A stretch of DNA of 16,875 bases, taken from the NCBI GenBank assembly GCA_002342225.1, contig DDPO01000063.1:6701-23575 (forward strand), in the 5' to 3' direction. This document shows, piece after piece, positions 8,105-15,995 of this stretch (its first letter is position 1; every line of letters starts with the position of its first letter). The DNA is from Bdellovibrionaceae bacterium UBA2466. Lineage in GTDB: Bacteria > Bdellovibrionota > FAC87 > UBA2466. The notes under the pieces were generated by a model. The model worked only from the letters and a program-made list of their open reading frames with translations. It made no database searches and was not told where the DNA came from. A program made the translations under genes and the position numbers.

Positions 8105-9151
8105 CTAACACATTGATATCTCGCGAAAAATCTTTTTCGCAAGCGCAGACAGGGGAAGTTTAGAAATTTCATCGAGAGGAAGCCATTGTCCTTGCTCTTT
8201 AAAGGGTTTTTTGGAAGGGAATTCGACGATAAAAGAAGTGATACTAATTTTATGATGGGTTACAAAATGCTGCAGTCTGTTAATGGGTCTGATTGCTTTT
8301 GTTTGGCCATGTTTTTGATGGATAAGCTCTTGCGATTGATTCCAGTTCAGTTTGAGTGGTTTATCTATCACCGGAAAGTCCCAAAGCCCTTCCCACCATT
8401 CGTTTTTTTGATTCTGTTTTATAAAGTACTGGTAAGTTCCGTCGTGTTTCAGTTTTTTTATAACAAGGCCAATCCAGTGAATTTCTTCAGTCCGTTTTCG
8501 AGGCTTTGCAAGGGGAATGCTCTGTTGAAGACCTTTCTTAAAAGCCACACAACTGATTGAAAGTGGGCACCGGTGGCAAGCGGGGTTGCTTTTTTGGCAT
8601 ACGAGAGACCCCAATTCCATCAGGGCTTGGTTATGTATTCGGGGGGATTGAGATTCTTTTACCCACTGTTCAGCCATTTCCCAGAAAAACTTCTGTATTT
8701 TGCTGGTGTGTATAGGCTCTTTGACTCCAAAAAATCGCGCAAAAAGTCGATTCACATTACCGTCCACGAGAGGCTCGGGAAGATCAAATGCGATGCTTAA
8801 AACAGCGCCGGCAGTATACGGACCGATTCCCGGCACTCTGAGGAGATCATCCCGAGTAGTTGGAAACTTTCCCCACTCTTTAACAATGAACTTGGCCCCC
8901 ATTCGCAAGTTTCTAGCTCTGCGGTAATATCCCAAACCAGACCAAAGGGTAAGAACATCCTGCTCCTTTGATTTAGCCAGCGATTCCAGATTGGGAAAAG
9001 TTTTAAGAAACTTTTCGTAATACCCAATGACTGTGTCAACTTGGGTTTGTTGCAACATCACTTCCGAAACCCATATCCGGTAAGGATCATGGGTTTTACG
9101 CCATGGGAGTGGACGGGCGATTTTTAAGTACCATGGAGCTAAATTGATCAT
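8105..9151 (-). CDS. mutY: Adenine DNA glycosylase MutY
   Basis: Removes adenine mispaired with 8-oxoguanine or guanine, preventing G:C to T:A mutations. From ATG 9151 it has 348 residues, near E. coli MutY (350), and the N-terminus LAPWYLKIARPLPWR aligns with the family start. The frame stays open to a TTG at 9238, and another ATG lies at 9175; neither extension carries family sequence. SEVMLQQTQV carries catalytic Glu30. VPGIGPYTAGA is the helix-hairpin-helix with a Tyr at the position that is Lys in bifunctional glycosylases. VDGNVNRL carries Asp130. The iron-sulfur cysteines 185, 192, 195 and 201 follow the C-x6-C-x2-C-x5-C pattern. The C-terminal Nudix-like domain that reads 8-oxoG is present with HFVTHH near its recognition loop. 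The divergent glycosyltransferase begins 65 bases away. Confidence 0.96.
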   Translation of the reverse strand: MINLAPWYLKIARPLPWRKTHDPYRIWVSEVMLQQTQVDTVIGYYEKFLKTFPNLESLAKSKEQDVLTLWSGLGYYRRARNLRMGAKFIVKEWGKFPTTRDDLLRVPGIGPYTAGAVLSIAFDLPEPLVDGNVNRLFARFFGVKEPIHTSKIQKFFWEMAEQWVKESQSPRIHNQALMELGSLVCQKSNPACHRCPLSISCVAFKKGLQQSIPLAKPRKRTEEIHWIGLVIKKLKHDGTYQYFIKQNQKNEWWEGLWDFPVIDKPLKLNWNQSQELIHQKHGQTKAIRPINRLQHFVTHHKISITSFIVEFPSKKPFKEQGQWLPLDEISKLPLSALAKKIFREISMC

Positions 9152-9216
9152 AGAGATTGGAAGGGAAAATATCATTATCTTCGAACTTGTCAGCTTAAAA
9201 TAGCTATGGGAAACAA

Positions 9217-10095
9217 ATGATTGTGAAATCTTTATCAATCATAACGGCTATTCACAATGGGCTTCCGATGAACCAGCTTTTTTGGAAAGCTTTATCTCAA
9301 AATACACAAACCCCATTTGAACTTATTATCATCGATAATCACTCGACTGATGGCTCCGAAGTGTTTTTTAAAGACTTGGCCAAAAACACTTACGGCTCTG
9401 ATAAAACAGTTGTCCACATACGTAATAACTTTAATCAGCCCTATCCCCATAGCCAAATTCAGGGAATGCGAGAGGCTAAAAATGAAATCTTATGTTTTCT
9501 AAATAATGACATATGGATGCCGAGGGGTTGGGAATTACCCTTTCTGACAAAGCTCGAAGAAAATCCACTTCTCATTTTGAGCCCGAGCGGACAAGAGGCT
9601 CAGCCAACTCAAATCCAATCTGACCAACTAAAAAAGCGATGGAAAAATATCATCTTTATTTCCAAGATCTGGCGAAAAGTGTTGGGGAAATCTGAAGAAG
9701 AACGATTATGGATGGCATTGAGATGGATGTATGGGTCGCTTGAGTGCTTTGTGAGCCCCACAAAAGCAAGTGAAGAGGCCATGAACGGCATCAAAGGCGA
9801 TTCTGTTATTTGTCACAGGGATTTGCCAAAGGTGCTTGGAGATCTTTGGGATCCAGAGATCGAAGCTGCAGATTGGCATTTGTATTTGAAAGCTGCATCA
9901 CTTAATGAAAAGAACAAAGAGTTCCCATTGCCACAAGTTTTACTAAAATCCTATATCCATCATTTTGGCAGATACTCCGCTAAACAGTTTTATGAGCCAT
10001 ACAGGAATCCAGTAAAATTTAGAAAAATTGAAGAGGTCTGGGGGGAAGATACAGTCAAACGCCTCTGGTGGGGCAGTTATCTTCCAAAAAGTTAA
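9217..10095 (+). CDS. Family 2 glycosyltransferase
   Basis: The 292-residue protein has a GT-A fold. The N-terminal strand is LSIITAIHNG (6-15), followed by the nucleotide-binding FELIIIDNHSTDGS (34-47), the family 2 signature. FLNNDIWMPRGW at about 93-104 carries the acidic metal and sugar-nucleotide site in the form NND. It probably transfers a sugar from a nucleotide donor onto a surface glycan or protein; donor and acceptor cannot be read from sequence. The C-terminal half (WDPEIEAADWHLYLKAAS...) is compatible with the acceptor-side region of these enzymes, including an Asp-Trp-His that may serve as the base region. No membrane segment is visible. GGGA lies about 6 bases before ATG 9217. 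The gene is divergent from mutY and convergent with the FKBP gene, so it probably stands alone. Confidence 0.86.
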   Translation: MIVKSLSIITAIHNGLPMNQLFWKALSQNTQTPFELIIIDNHSTDGSEVFFKDLAKNTYGSDKTVVHIRNNFNQPYPHSQIQGMREAKNEILCFLNNDIWMPRGWELPFLTKLEENPLLILSPSGQEAQPTQIQSDQLKKRWKNIIFISKIWRKVLGKSEEERLWMALRWMYGSLECFVSPTKASEEAMNGIKGDSVICHRDLPKVLGDLWDPEIEAADWHLYLKAASLNEKNKEFPLPQVLLKSYIHHFGRYSAKQFYEPYRNPVKFRKIEEVWGEDTVKRLWWGSYLPKS

Positions 10096-10139
10096 AAGCC
10101 CACTTCATTTAAATCGAGTGCACGATAAAAGTGGGCTTT
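10095..10139. terminator. Bidirectional terminator hairpin between glycosyltransferase and FKBP genes
   Basis: Arms AAAGCCCACTT (10095-10105) and AAGTGGGCTTT (10129-10139) pair perfectly over 11 bases with a 23-base loop. The hairpin overlaps the last base of the glycosyltransferase stop codon and sits 6 bases before the FKBP stop. The minus-strand side runs into TTTT and the plus-strand side into TTT, consistent with termination in both directions for convergent genes. Confidence 0.75.
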
Positions 10140-10145
10140 CAGTGA

Positions 10146-10601
10146 TTAATTTACTTCTAATAACTCCACTTCAAATACCAACGTAGACTTTGGGGGAATA
10201 GGGCCAGCACCCGATTCACCATATCCCATATCTGAGGGGATGATGAGCTTTCTTTTTCCGCCGATTTTCATTCCTGCAACACCGGTATCCCAACCTTTGA
10301 TAACTTGTCCTTGACCTAAAACGAACTCAAATCCTTCGGTTCCGTGGTCGTAAGAAGAATCGAATTTGGTTCCATTGGTGAGGCAACCGGTATAGTGAAC
10401 CTTGACCTTAGTGCCGGCTTTGGCCTCTTTCCCTTTGCCTTTCTTAAGATCTTTTTTAATGAGAGTTGTAGTCTCTTTTTCGCTTTTGCAAATTGCTGCT
10501 TTGGGTGCATCAGCAGCGACAGTGCTGTGGGTGCTGAAACTTGCAGAAATGAAAAGGGATAAGAAGAGACCAGACCATGTTTTTTTAGTTTTAGTTTTCA
10601 T
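10146..10601 (-). CDS. Exported FKBP-type peptidyl-prolyl cis-trans isomerase
   Basis: Catalyses cis-trans isomerisation of proline peptide bonds, probably assisting protein folding in the periplasm or outer envelope. Of 151 residues, the first 30 or so form a signal peptide: a Lys-rich start, the hydrophobic [13 protein letters not shown], and a likely cut after STVAA. A Lys-rich linker (about 49-62) leads to one FKBP domain (about 63-151), similar in size to human FKBP12. Active-site residues are conserved: Tyr70, Phe80 and Asp81 in [16 protein letters not shown], Val100-Ile101 and Trp104 in VIKGWD, Tyr127 in GYGESG and Ile135 in GPIPPKS. There is no dimerisation domain as in FkpA, so it is the short FKBP class. 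No lipobox is evident. It is convergent with the upstream glycosyltransferase and divergent from the ClC gene. Confidence 0.95.
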   Translation of the reverse strand: MKTKTKKTWSGLFLSLFISASFSTHSTVAADAPKAAICKSEKETTTLIKKDLKKGKGKEAKAGTKVKVHYTGCLTNGTKFDSSYDHGTEGFEFVLGQGQVIKGWDTGVAGMKIGGKRKLIIPSDMGYGESGAGPIPPKSTLVFEVELLEVN

Positions 10602-10692
10602 AGTTAAAAAGTATGCCGACCATGCAAGGGTTCGTAAAGAAAAAGATGAAAAACTCCTTTTCTACAGCATGCCCCGAGTCTAAATTAAAAAA

Positions 10693-11958
10693 ATGCTCGA
10701 AAAGATTCGTCAGGAGTTGAGAGAACGCCCTTTTTTCCATGGTATCCCTTATTGGACCGGGGCTGCACTTGTTGGGATTGTTGCTGTGATCTATTCTGGG
10801 GCCTTCTCTGGTTGTATTTTTCTTGTTCGAACTTTTTATTCGAGCTATCCAGAGTGGTTGTTTCTTACTTCACCTATCTGTTTTTTTCTTGCGACTTGGT
10901 TAGTTGAAAAAGTGGCTCCGGCCGCTGGGGGAACGGGCATTCCACAAGTCATCAAAGCTCTCCAAGTTGACTCTGCCTCGAATCCTAATGACGTTGAATA
11001 TTATTTAAGTCTAAAAGTTTGTCTTGTTGTGATTTTTAGCTCACTCCTTGGTGTTCTTGGAGCGGGATCTTTGGGGCGCGAAGGGCCAGTTGTTCAGATT
11101 GCAGCCTGTTTATTTTATTACGTCGGTAAAAGATTCAGCACTATTTGGCCTTCGAATGAGCATCGATCCTGGATATTGGCTGGCGGAGCTGCAGGAGTTG
11201 CAGCGGCATTCAATGCTCCTTTGGCTGGAGTCGTGTTTGTTCTGGAAGAACTTGCGCAGCAGCATTTTCATCAATTTAAGTCGGTCGTAATCTCCGCTGC
11301 TATCATCGGCGGGGTTGTTTCGCAGTGGCTGTCTGGAAAATACCTTTATTTTGGCTATCCCAAAATCGGCGTTGTGTTGTTGAGCTCGATTCCTTGGGCT
11401 CTTCTCGTTGGGGTTGTTTGTGGTGTTTTGGCTTATCCATTCCATAAATTGCTTAAAATCAATTGGCGAAATAAAGTGCCACGATATTTTCAGACAAGAC
11501 TCATGTTTGCCGTTCTCATGGGATTTGTCATGGCTGCGTTGGCCAATTTTGTGAGCCCTCGTTCGATTGGGGGGGGAGTTGCTGTCGTTGAGGATTTGCT
11601 CCTAGAAGGGGAGAGGGCCGATTTTAGCCTTTTCTTTGCTCGATTTTTCGGAACTATCGCTTCCCACTTGAGTGGATGCGCAGGAGGGTTTCTAGCGCCC
11701 GCTCTGGCTTTAGGAGCCACGATTGGGTCACTTTTTTCAACAGCTATTGATTACCCAAATCACAATCTCATGGTTTTGGTAGGTATGGCCGCTTTTCTAA
11801 GTGCTATTGTGAGGGCTCCTTTTACGGCATGGGTGGTTGTCATGGAGATGACCGACAGGCATCAGGCCATTTTCCCGTTAATGATTGCTTCACTTGTTAG
11901 TCATGGAACATTAAGTTTTATTTCAGGCCCTAAAAGAATACGAGAAAAGAGAAAATGA
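10693..11958 (+). CDS. clcA: ClC-family chloride channel / H+ antiporter
   Basis: Inner-membrane anion transporter of 421 residues with about ten or more hydrophobic segments and no CBS domains. Family motifs appear in order: GGTGIP (79-84) for GSGIP, GREGP (128-132) with gating Glu130, LAGVVFVLEE (177-186) with the proton-side glutamate that suggests exchange rather than a pure channel, and GGFLAPALALG (331-341) for GxFxP. Two features differ from E. coli ClcA. Ser107 of the central anion site is Thr81 here, and the protein ends shortly after the last helix without the segment carrying Tyr445. An in-frame TAA three codons before the ATG fixes the start, and the upstream bases are A-rich with no Shine-Dalgarno. 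The stop overlaps the next gene by 4 bases (ATGA), so it heads a coupled operon. It probably exchanges chloride for protons. Confidence 0.93.
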   Translation: MLEKIRQELRERPFFHGIPYWTGAALVGIVAVIYSGAFSGCIFLVRTFYSSYPEWLFLTSPICFFLATWLVEKVAPAAGGTGIPQVIKALQVDSASNPNDVEYYLSLKVCLVVIFSSLLGVLGAGSLGREGPVVQIAACLFYYVGKRFSTIWPSNEHRSWILAGGAAGVAAAFNAPLAGVVFVLEELAQQHFHQFKSVVISAAIIGGVVSQWLSGKYLYFGYPKIGVVLLSSIPWALLVGVVCGVLAYPFHKLLKINWRNKVPRYFQTRLMFAVLMGFVMAALANFVSPRSIGGGVAVVEDLLLEGERADFSLFFARFFGTIASHLSGCAGGFLAPALALGATIGSLFSTAIDYPNHNLMVLVGMAAFLSAIVRAPFTAWVVVMEMTDRHQAIFPLMIASLVSHGTLSFISGPKRIREKRK

Positions 11959-12905
11959 AGATGCAAAATATTTGGAAAAGTGTTTTTGCGCTTTTAGCCC
12001 TTTTAACTCTTTTGCCCGTTGTTTCTTCAGCTCAAGCTTTGGTAGTTGGGCTATTATTTTCACTCTTCATCGGGAACCCGTGGCTTGATCAAACTAAAAA
12101 ACTAGCACCGAAGTTTCTAGCCTATTCGGTCGTGGGTTTAGGTGCTGGGATGAACCTCAATGTTGTTTTTGAAGTGGGGCTTTCGGGGGTGAGTTATACC
12201 GTTGTCGGAATAGCTTGCACACTTTTGGTAGGCTGGCTCTTAGGAGGCCTTTTAAAAGTAAATAAAGACAGCGGCACATTGATCAGTGTTGGCACTGCTA
12301 TTTGTGGCGGAAGTGCTATTGCTGCTGTAGCTCCTATCATAAAAGCAAAATCCGAAGATGTTTCAGTGAGTCTTGTCACCGTATTTATGTTGAACGCGGC
12401 TGCCCTCATTATTTTTCCTTGGCTTGGGCATCACTTTCATTTAACGGAAGAGCAATTTGGGCTTCTCAGTGCTCTTGCGATTCACGACACAAGCTCGGTC
12501 GTCGGAAGTGCGGCTCAGTTTGGGCCTAAAGCACTCGAAGTTGCCACTACTGTCAAACTCACTAGAGCGCTTTGGATTATCCCAATCTCGCTCCTTTTTG
12601 TAGCCTTGCAGAAATGGAACAGCGAGAAGCGCTCAAATTCAAAATTGAAAAAACCGTGGTTCATTTTAGGCTTTCTAATAATGGCAGCACTCGTCACCTA
12701 TTTTCCAGATTTTAAAGGCGTTGGAGCGAATATCAATTACTGTGCAAAACGCTTTCTCGTGATGGTCTTATTTCTGATTGGTAGCAATTGCCCCAAGAGT
12801 GCTCTAAAAGAGGTGGGGATTAAACCCCTTTTAATGGGAGTTATACTTTGGTTTTTAGTCTCTGTTTCGACACTTTCCGCAATTAAGCTGGGCTGGATCT
12901 CTTAA
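11955..12905 (+). CDS. yeiH: YeiH family (UPF0324) inner-membrane transporter
   Basis: The 316-residue polytopic membrane protein has about nine to ten hydrophobic stretches. It matches the YeiH/UPF0324 family, often annotated as a putative sulfate exporter, by GTAICGGSAIAAVAPII at about 112-128 and ALAIHDTSSVVGSAAQFG at about 174-191. Substrate is not established for the family, and nothing here settles it. The start ATG 11955 overlaps the clcA stop in ATGA, implying coupled translation; a second ATG at 11961 (residue 3) would be equally acceptable. A purine-rich GAGAAAAGAGAA precedes it. The neighbouring genes are also transporters, so a shared role in anion or small-molecule efflux is plausible but inferred. 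Confidence 0.9.
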   Translation: MKMQNIWKSVFALLALLTLLPVVSSAQALVVGLLFSLFIGNPWLDQTKKLAPKFLAYSVVGLGAGMNLNVVFEVGLSGVSYTVVGIACTLLVGWLLGGLLKVNKDSGTLISVGTAICGGSAIAAVAPIIKAKSEDVSVSLVTVFMLNAAALIIFPWLGHHFHLTEEQFGLLSALAIHDTSSVVGSAAQFGPKALEVATTVKLTRALWIIPISLLFVALQKWNSEKRSNSKLKKPWFILGFLIMAALVTYFPDFKGVGANINYCAKRFLVMVLFLIGSNCPKSALKEVGIKPLLMGVILWFLVSVSTLSAIKLGWIS

Positions 12906-12906
12906 G

Positions 12907-14088
12907 ATGAATTCCCTTCGACTTTATCTGTTTTCCCGATTTTTAACTACCATAGCCTACCAAATCGAGTCCTTAGCAATTGCTTGGCAAGTGTATGCAC
13001 TGAGAAAAGAGCCGCTGGATTTAGGTTGGGTGGGGCTTGCCCAGTTTTTACCAATGTTAGCTTTTTCTTTGTTGGGAGGACAAGTTGCAGACCGAGTAGA
13101 CCGTAAGAAAGTACTCACTCTGGCGTATTTGTCATGGGTGGTGACAGTTGTAATCATGGCAGTAGCGACTGGATTAGGGAAAGTTCATTTGTCTTTATTT
13201 CTTATTTTACTTTTTACTCAAGGAACCATTCGTGCTTTCAGCAATCCCGCGGCTCACGCTTTTGTGACACAGGTTGTGCCAGATTCTGAACTTAAAAAAG
13301 CAATCGCTTTGGCTGCAAGTATTTGGCAGATATCCACTATCCTAGGCCCGTTGATCGGGGGCTTTTTATATGGATATTGTGGTGGAGCTACTTGGGTGTA
13401 TGCGATTTGTGCTGCCTGTTCTTTATTCGGGGTCATGTTACTTGGGTATGTGAAAGAAAGAGAACATGAAAAAATATCTGAACCAATGAATCTTAAGAAT
13501 ATTTTTTCCGGCGTTGATTACGTGTGGAAAAATAAAATGATTCTAGGCTGTATTTCGCTTGATCTGTTTGCCGTTCTTTTTGGTGGGGCAACTGCACTGT
13601 TACCCGCATTTGCATCGGATATTCTTGGGCTAGGGCCCACAGGGCTTGGGGTGTTGAGAGCCGCTCCGGCTTTGGGAGCCATCGCCATGAGCCTTTTATT
13701 AGCGCGTAGGCCCATTAAAGCCAAAGCTGGTATTTGGCTTTTTGTTCATGTCACTATTTTCGGCCTTTCTACAATTGGATTTGGTTTATCACAAGTGGCA
13801 TGGGTATCGTTTTTGATGCTCTTTATTACTGGAGCCAGTGATATGGTGAGTGTCGTTATACGAATGACGATGGTTCAAGCTGCAACTCCTCCCGCGATGA
13901 GAGGACGGGTCAGTGCAGTAAATTCTATTTTTATAAGCGCTTCCAATGAACTTGGTGAATTTGAAAGTGGTGTTACAGCGAACTGGTTTGGGATAGTCCC
14001 CGCTGTGGTCCTCGGGGGGATCGGTTCGGTCGTCATTGCAGGCATCTGGGCTTGGAAGTTTCCTGATCTGAGACGAATGCAGGATTAA
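12907..14088 (+). CDS. Major facilitator superfamily exporter, EntS-like
   Basis: The 393-residue protein has about twelve hydrophobic segments in two halves joined by a charged loop (KEREHEKISEPMNLKNIFSG, about 183-202). The MFS motif A-like GGQVADRVDRKK is at 57-68. Sequence style (FRxLTTIAYQIESLAIAWQVY at the start, NPAAHAFVTQVVP around 116-128, RMTMVQAATPPAMRGRVSAV near the end) fits the MFS_3/EntS group, which includes the enterobactin exporter and several drug exporters. The substrate is unknown and no siderophore biosynthesis gene is in the window. It starts one base after the yeiH stop, making it the third gene of the clcA-yeiH operon. No strong Shine-Dalgarno is seen, consistent with coupling to yeiH. 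A clear terminator does not follow; a weak CCTTC/GAAGG stem is in the next gap. Confidence 0.88.
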   Translation: MNSLRLYLFSRFLTTIAYQIESLAIAWQVYALRKEPLDLGWVGLAQFLPMLAFSLLGGQVADRVDRKKVLTLAYLSWVVTVVIMAVATGLGKVHLSLFLILLFTQGTIRAFSNPAAHAFVTQVVPDSELKKAIALAASIWQISTILGPLIGGFLYGYCGGATWVYAICAACSLFGVMLLGYVKEREHEKISEPMNLKNIFSGVDYVWKNKMILGCISLDLFAVLFGGATALLPAFASDILGLGPTGLGVLRAAPALGAIAMSLLLARRPIKAKAGIWLFVHVTIFGLSTIGFGLSQVAWVSFLMLFITGASDMVSVVIRMTMVQAATPPAMRGRVSAVNSIFISASNELGEFESGVTANWFGIVPAVVLGGIGSVVIAGIWAWKFPDLRRMQD

Positions 14089-14168
14089 AGTTCTATCGGT
14101 TCAGCTCCTTCACTAGGAAGGTAATCCTTTGAAAATAAGAAATTTTAGTTTTAGAATCTCTACAATAG

Positions 14169-14918
14169 ATGGATTACTTTATTATCGCTAAAAACGAAGA
14201 ACTCAATATCACGAAATGTATTGAGTCCATCGTACACTTAAACAGCCCCATAACTCTGCTTGATTCCGGTTCAAATGATCGGACTATTGAAATTGCGCGA
14301 AAATATCCGGTGGTAATAGAGAATTATAATTACCGGTCTCATTGCGATACTTACAATGCAATCACTACCCGTTTTTCCTCCGGAGAGTGTGTCATTATCG
14401 ATGCAGATATGGAAATATCGCCCCAGCTTCATGCAGATATCATTCACGGTCTGACCATGAGAGATGTTGTGATTGCACAGGTGAGTCTATTTTGGGAAGG
14501 ACAGCCTTTGAAATTGGGGGGGCTTTATCCCCCGAAGCCCATCGCTTTTAAATATGGTCAAGCCTATTTTGATGCTTTGGGGCATGGAGAGGCTTTGAAA
14601 ACAGACATTCCCGCTTATTACAGCGATCAATGTCTGATTCACAATGATCTCAAACCCTACAGTGCATTTTTAGAAACACAACTGAGATATTCTGCAAAAC
14701 TGATAGAGAGAATGGGGTGTTCGAGGGGGAACTGGCGAGACAAATTTCGGTTAAATACGCCATTCATCATTTTTCTTTCCCCCTTATATAGCCTGTTCAC
14801 TAAACGGGGTGTGTTTAGCCAGTTGGGTTGGCTCTATGCCCTGGATCGATTGATTGCTGAAGCAATTATGTTTCGTCAGAGCCTAGCTTCAAAACTCAAG
14901 AAACGTCGTTCTGGTTAG
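14169..14918 (+). CDS. Family 2 glycosyltransferase, WaaE/KdtX-like
   Basis: The 249-residue GT-A enzyme has the compact layout of lipopolysaccharide-core glucosyltransferases of the WaaE/KdtX group. It begins DYFIIAKNEELNITKCIES, whose 'AKNEE' is the family start. LLDSGSNDRTIEIA (30-43) binds the nucleotide. VIIDADMEI (75-83) carries the DAD metal-binding motif. After about residue 190, FIIFLSPLYSLFTKRGVF forms a hydrophobic, possibly membrane-associating segment common in this group. It likely adds a sugar to LPS core or another surface glycan; donor and acceptor are not readable. No Shine-Dalgarno is seen before ATG 14169, and the start is supported by family alignment. A G7 run (14516-14522) encodes part of KLGGLYPP. 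It is 80 bases from the MFS gene and may have its own promoter. Confidence 0.88.
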   Translation: MDYFIIAKNEELNITKCIESIVHLNSPITLLDSGSNDRTIEIARKYPVVIENYNYRSHCDTYNAITTRFSSGECVIIDADMEISPQLHADIIHGLTMRDVVIAQVSLFWEGQPLKLGGLYPPKPIAFKYGQAYFDALGHGEALKTDIPAYYSDQCLIHNDLKPYSAFLETQLRYSAKLIERMGCSRGNWRDKFRLNTPFIIFLSPLYSLFTKRGVFSQLGWLYALDRLIAEAIMFRQSLASKLKKRRSG

Positions 14919-15007
14919 GACCTAACCCGGCCGGTTGCAGCTAAACTGAGCACTAAGATTCACATCAACTCGACAAGCCTTCCAAGGTGTGTTTTCTTTG
15001 GGAATTA

Positions 15008-15535
15008 ATGATCCCCATTTTGCAAAAAGCTGTGTTTTTTAGTGCCCTTCTATTCGCAAGCTTAATCTATTGCTCCGAACATGAAACACGGATCGCTTGG
15101 ATTGAGATGAGAGATCTTAAAGGTCAGGTAATTCAGCTTGAGCCCGATTTCCTTTATGCACACGTTGCGCTTCAAGTGGGAGAGAAGTGGTTACATGCGC
15201 ACCCCAAGCGGGGGGTTGAAGTAAGTGACTTAGCAGAACTTGTAAAAATAGGGTCCATCAAAGAAGTGTGGGCCAGCAATAAAGAGGATGATTCCTATCT
15301 TGACCATGTTTCCTTTTTTGTTGGGCGAGAATTTGACAGCGAGTTTTCATGGAGCGACGAAAAAATATATTGCGCTGAACTCATCGCAAAGCTCCTTTCC
15401 ATCGCGCCTTCTCCGATGCACTTCGATGAAAAATTTTGGGATCCGTGGTTTAAAAAATATGAAGGCCTTCCTGGATCATCACCTTCAAAACTGTACTCTG
15501 AAGTGCAGCGAAGAGGTTATGAGAGAGTGTTTTAA
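15008..15535 (+). CDS. Exported YiiX-like permuted papain-fold (NlpC/P60-related) protein
   Basis: From ATG 15008 the protein has 175 residues; GGGA lies about 4 bases upstream. A GTG at 14987 would add seven residues before the signal peptide and is less likely. The N-terminus (IPILQKAVFFSALLFASLIYC) is a signal peptide, possibly ending near Cys22; Tyr at the position before Cys makes a lipoprotein unlikely. In the mature part, AHVALQVG carries His52 and YCAELIAKL carries Cys122 followed by Glu124. A His-containing strand before the Cys helix is the order expected of circularly permuted papain-like YiiX/YebB (C92) amidases, which act on peptidoglycan-type or lipid amides. This is a motif-level match and activity is not proven. 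It sits 6 bases before yaiI on the same strand. Confidence 0.62.
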   Translation: MIPILQKAVFFSALLFASLIYCSEHETRIAWIEMRDLKGQVIQLEPDFLYAHVALQVGEKWLHAHPKRGVEVSDLAELVKIGSIKEVWASNKEDDSYLDHVSFFVGREFDSEFSWSDEKIYCAELIAKLLSIAPSPMHFDEKFWDPWFKKYEGLPGSSPSKLYSEVQRRGYERVF

Positions 15536-15541
15536 CGAATC

Positions 15542-15994
15542 ATGGTGGAGATCTATGTAGATGCTGACGCTTGTCCGGTCAAAGAATCGGTTTTTAAAGT
15601 AGCTGAACGATATCGACTCAAAGTCTTTGTTATTTCAAATCATCCAAAAATCATTCCCGTATCAGACCTTATAATCCCTGTGGTAGTTGAGAAGCGGTTT
15701 GATGCAGTGGATGACTGGATTTCTTCTCATATTCAAATAAACAATCTTGTGATTACCAATGATGTTTTGCTTGCTGAGAGATGCATAAAAAAGGGCGCTA
15801 TCGCAATCGATCCTAGAGGTAAAATTTTAGATGAAAACAACATTGGTGAGGCTCTTTCAATGAGGGAACTTCTTTCTGAGTTGCGGCAACGAGGTGATTT
15901 GAAAACAGGTCCCAAGGCGATGGGCAAAAAGCATCAATCCAATTTTCTAGCCAACCTTGACAAAGTCATTAACTTGTTAATGAGGCGAAAGTAA
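15542..15994 (+). CDS. yaiI: UPF0178 family protein YaiI/YqxD
   Basis: The 150-residue cytoplasmic protein belongs to the widespread UPF0178 (DUF188) family. Its hallmark start is IYVDADACPVKESVFKVAER (4-23), with Asp7 and Asp9. LVITNDVLLAERCIKKGA (69-86) and AIDPRGKILDENNIG (88-102) follow, then the MRELL segment, TGPKAMGKKHQSNFLANLD and a C-terminal helix. The length equals the family norm and nothing is missing. The conserved acidic residues and fold resemble PIN-like nucleases, so a nuclease role has been suggested for the family, but biochemical function is unknown. It lies 6 bases after the YiiX-like gene and 1 base before the next gene, so the three probably form one transcript. Confidence 0.93.
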   Translation: MVEIYVDADACPVKESVFKVAERYRLKVFVISNHPKIIPVSDLIIPVVVEKRFDAVDDWISSHIQINNLVITNDVLLAERCIKKGAIAIDPRGKILDENNIGEALSMRELLSELRQRGDLKTGPKAMGKKHQSNFLANLDKVINLLMRRK

Positions 15995-15995
15995 C

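Noticed and set aside
14100..14145. CCTTC/GAAGG stem after the MFS gene as a terminator
   Set aside because: Only 5 bases pair and no T-run follows directly, so it is too weak to annotate.
14925..14940. GC-rich CCGGCCGG near the end of the second glycosyltransferase as a terminator or operator
   Set aside because: The palindrome is 8 bases with mismatched flanks and no loop or T-run.
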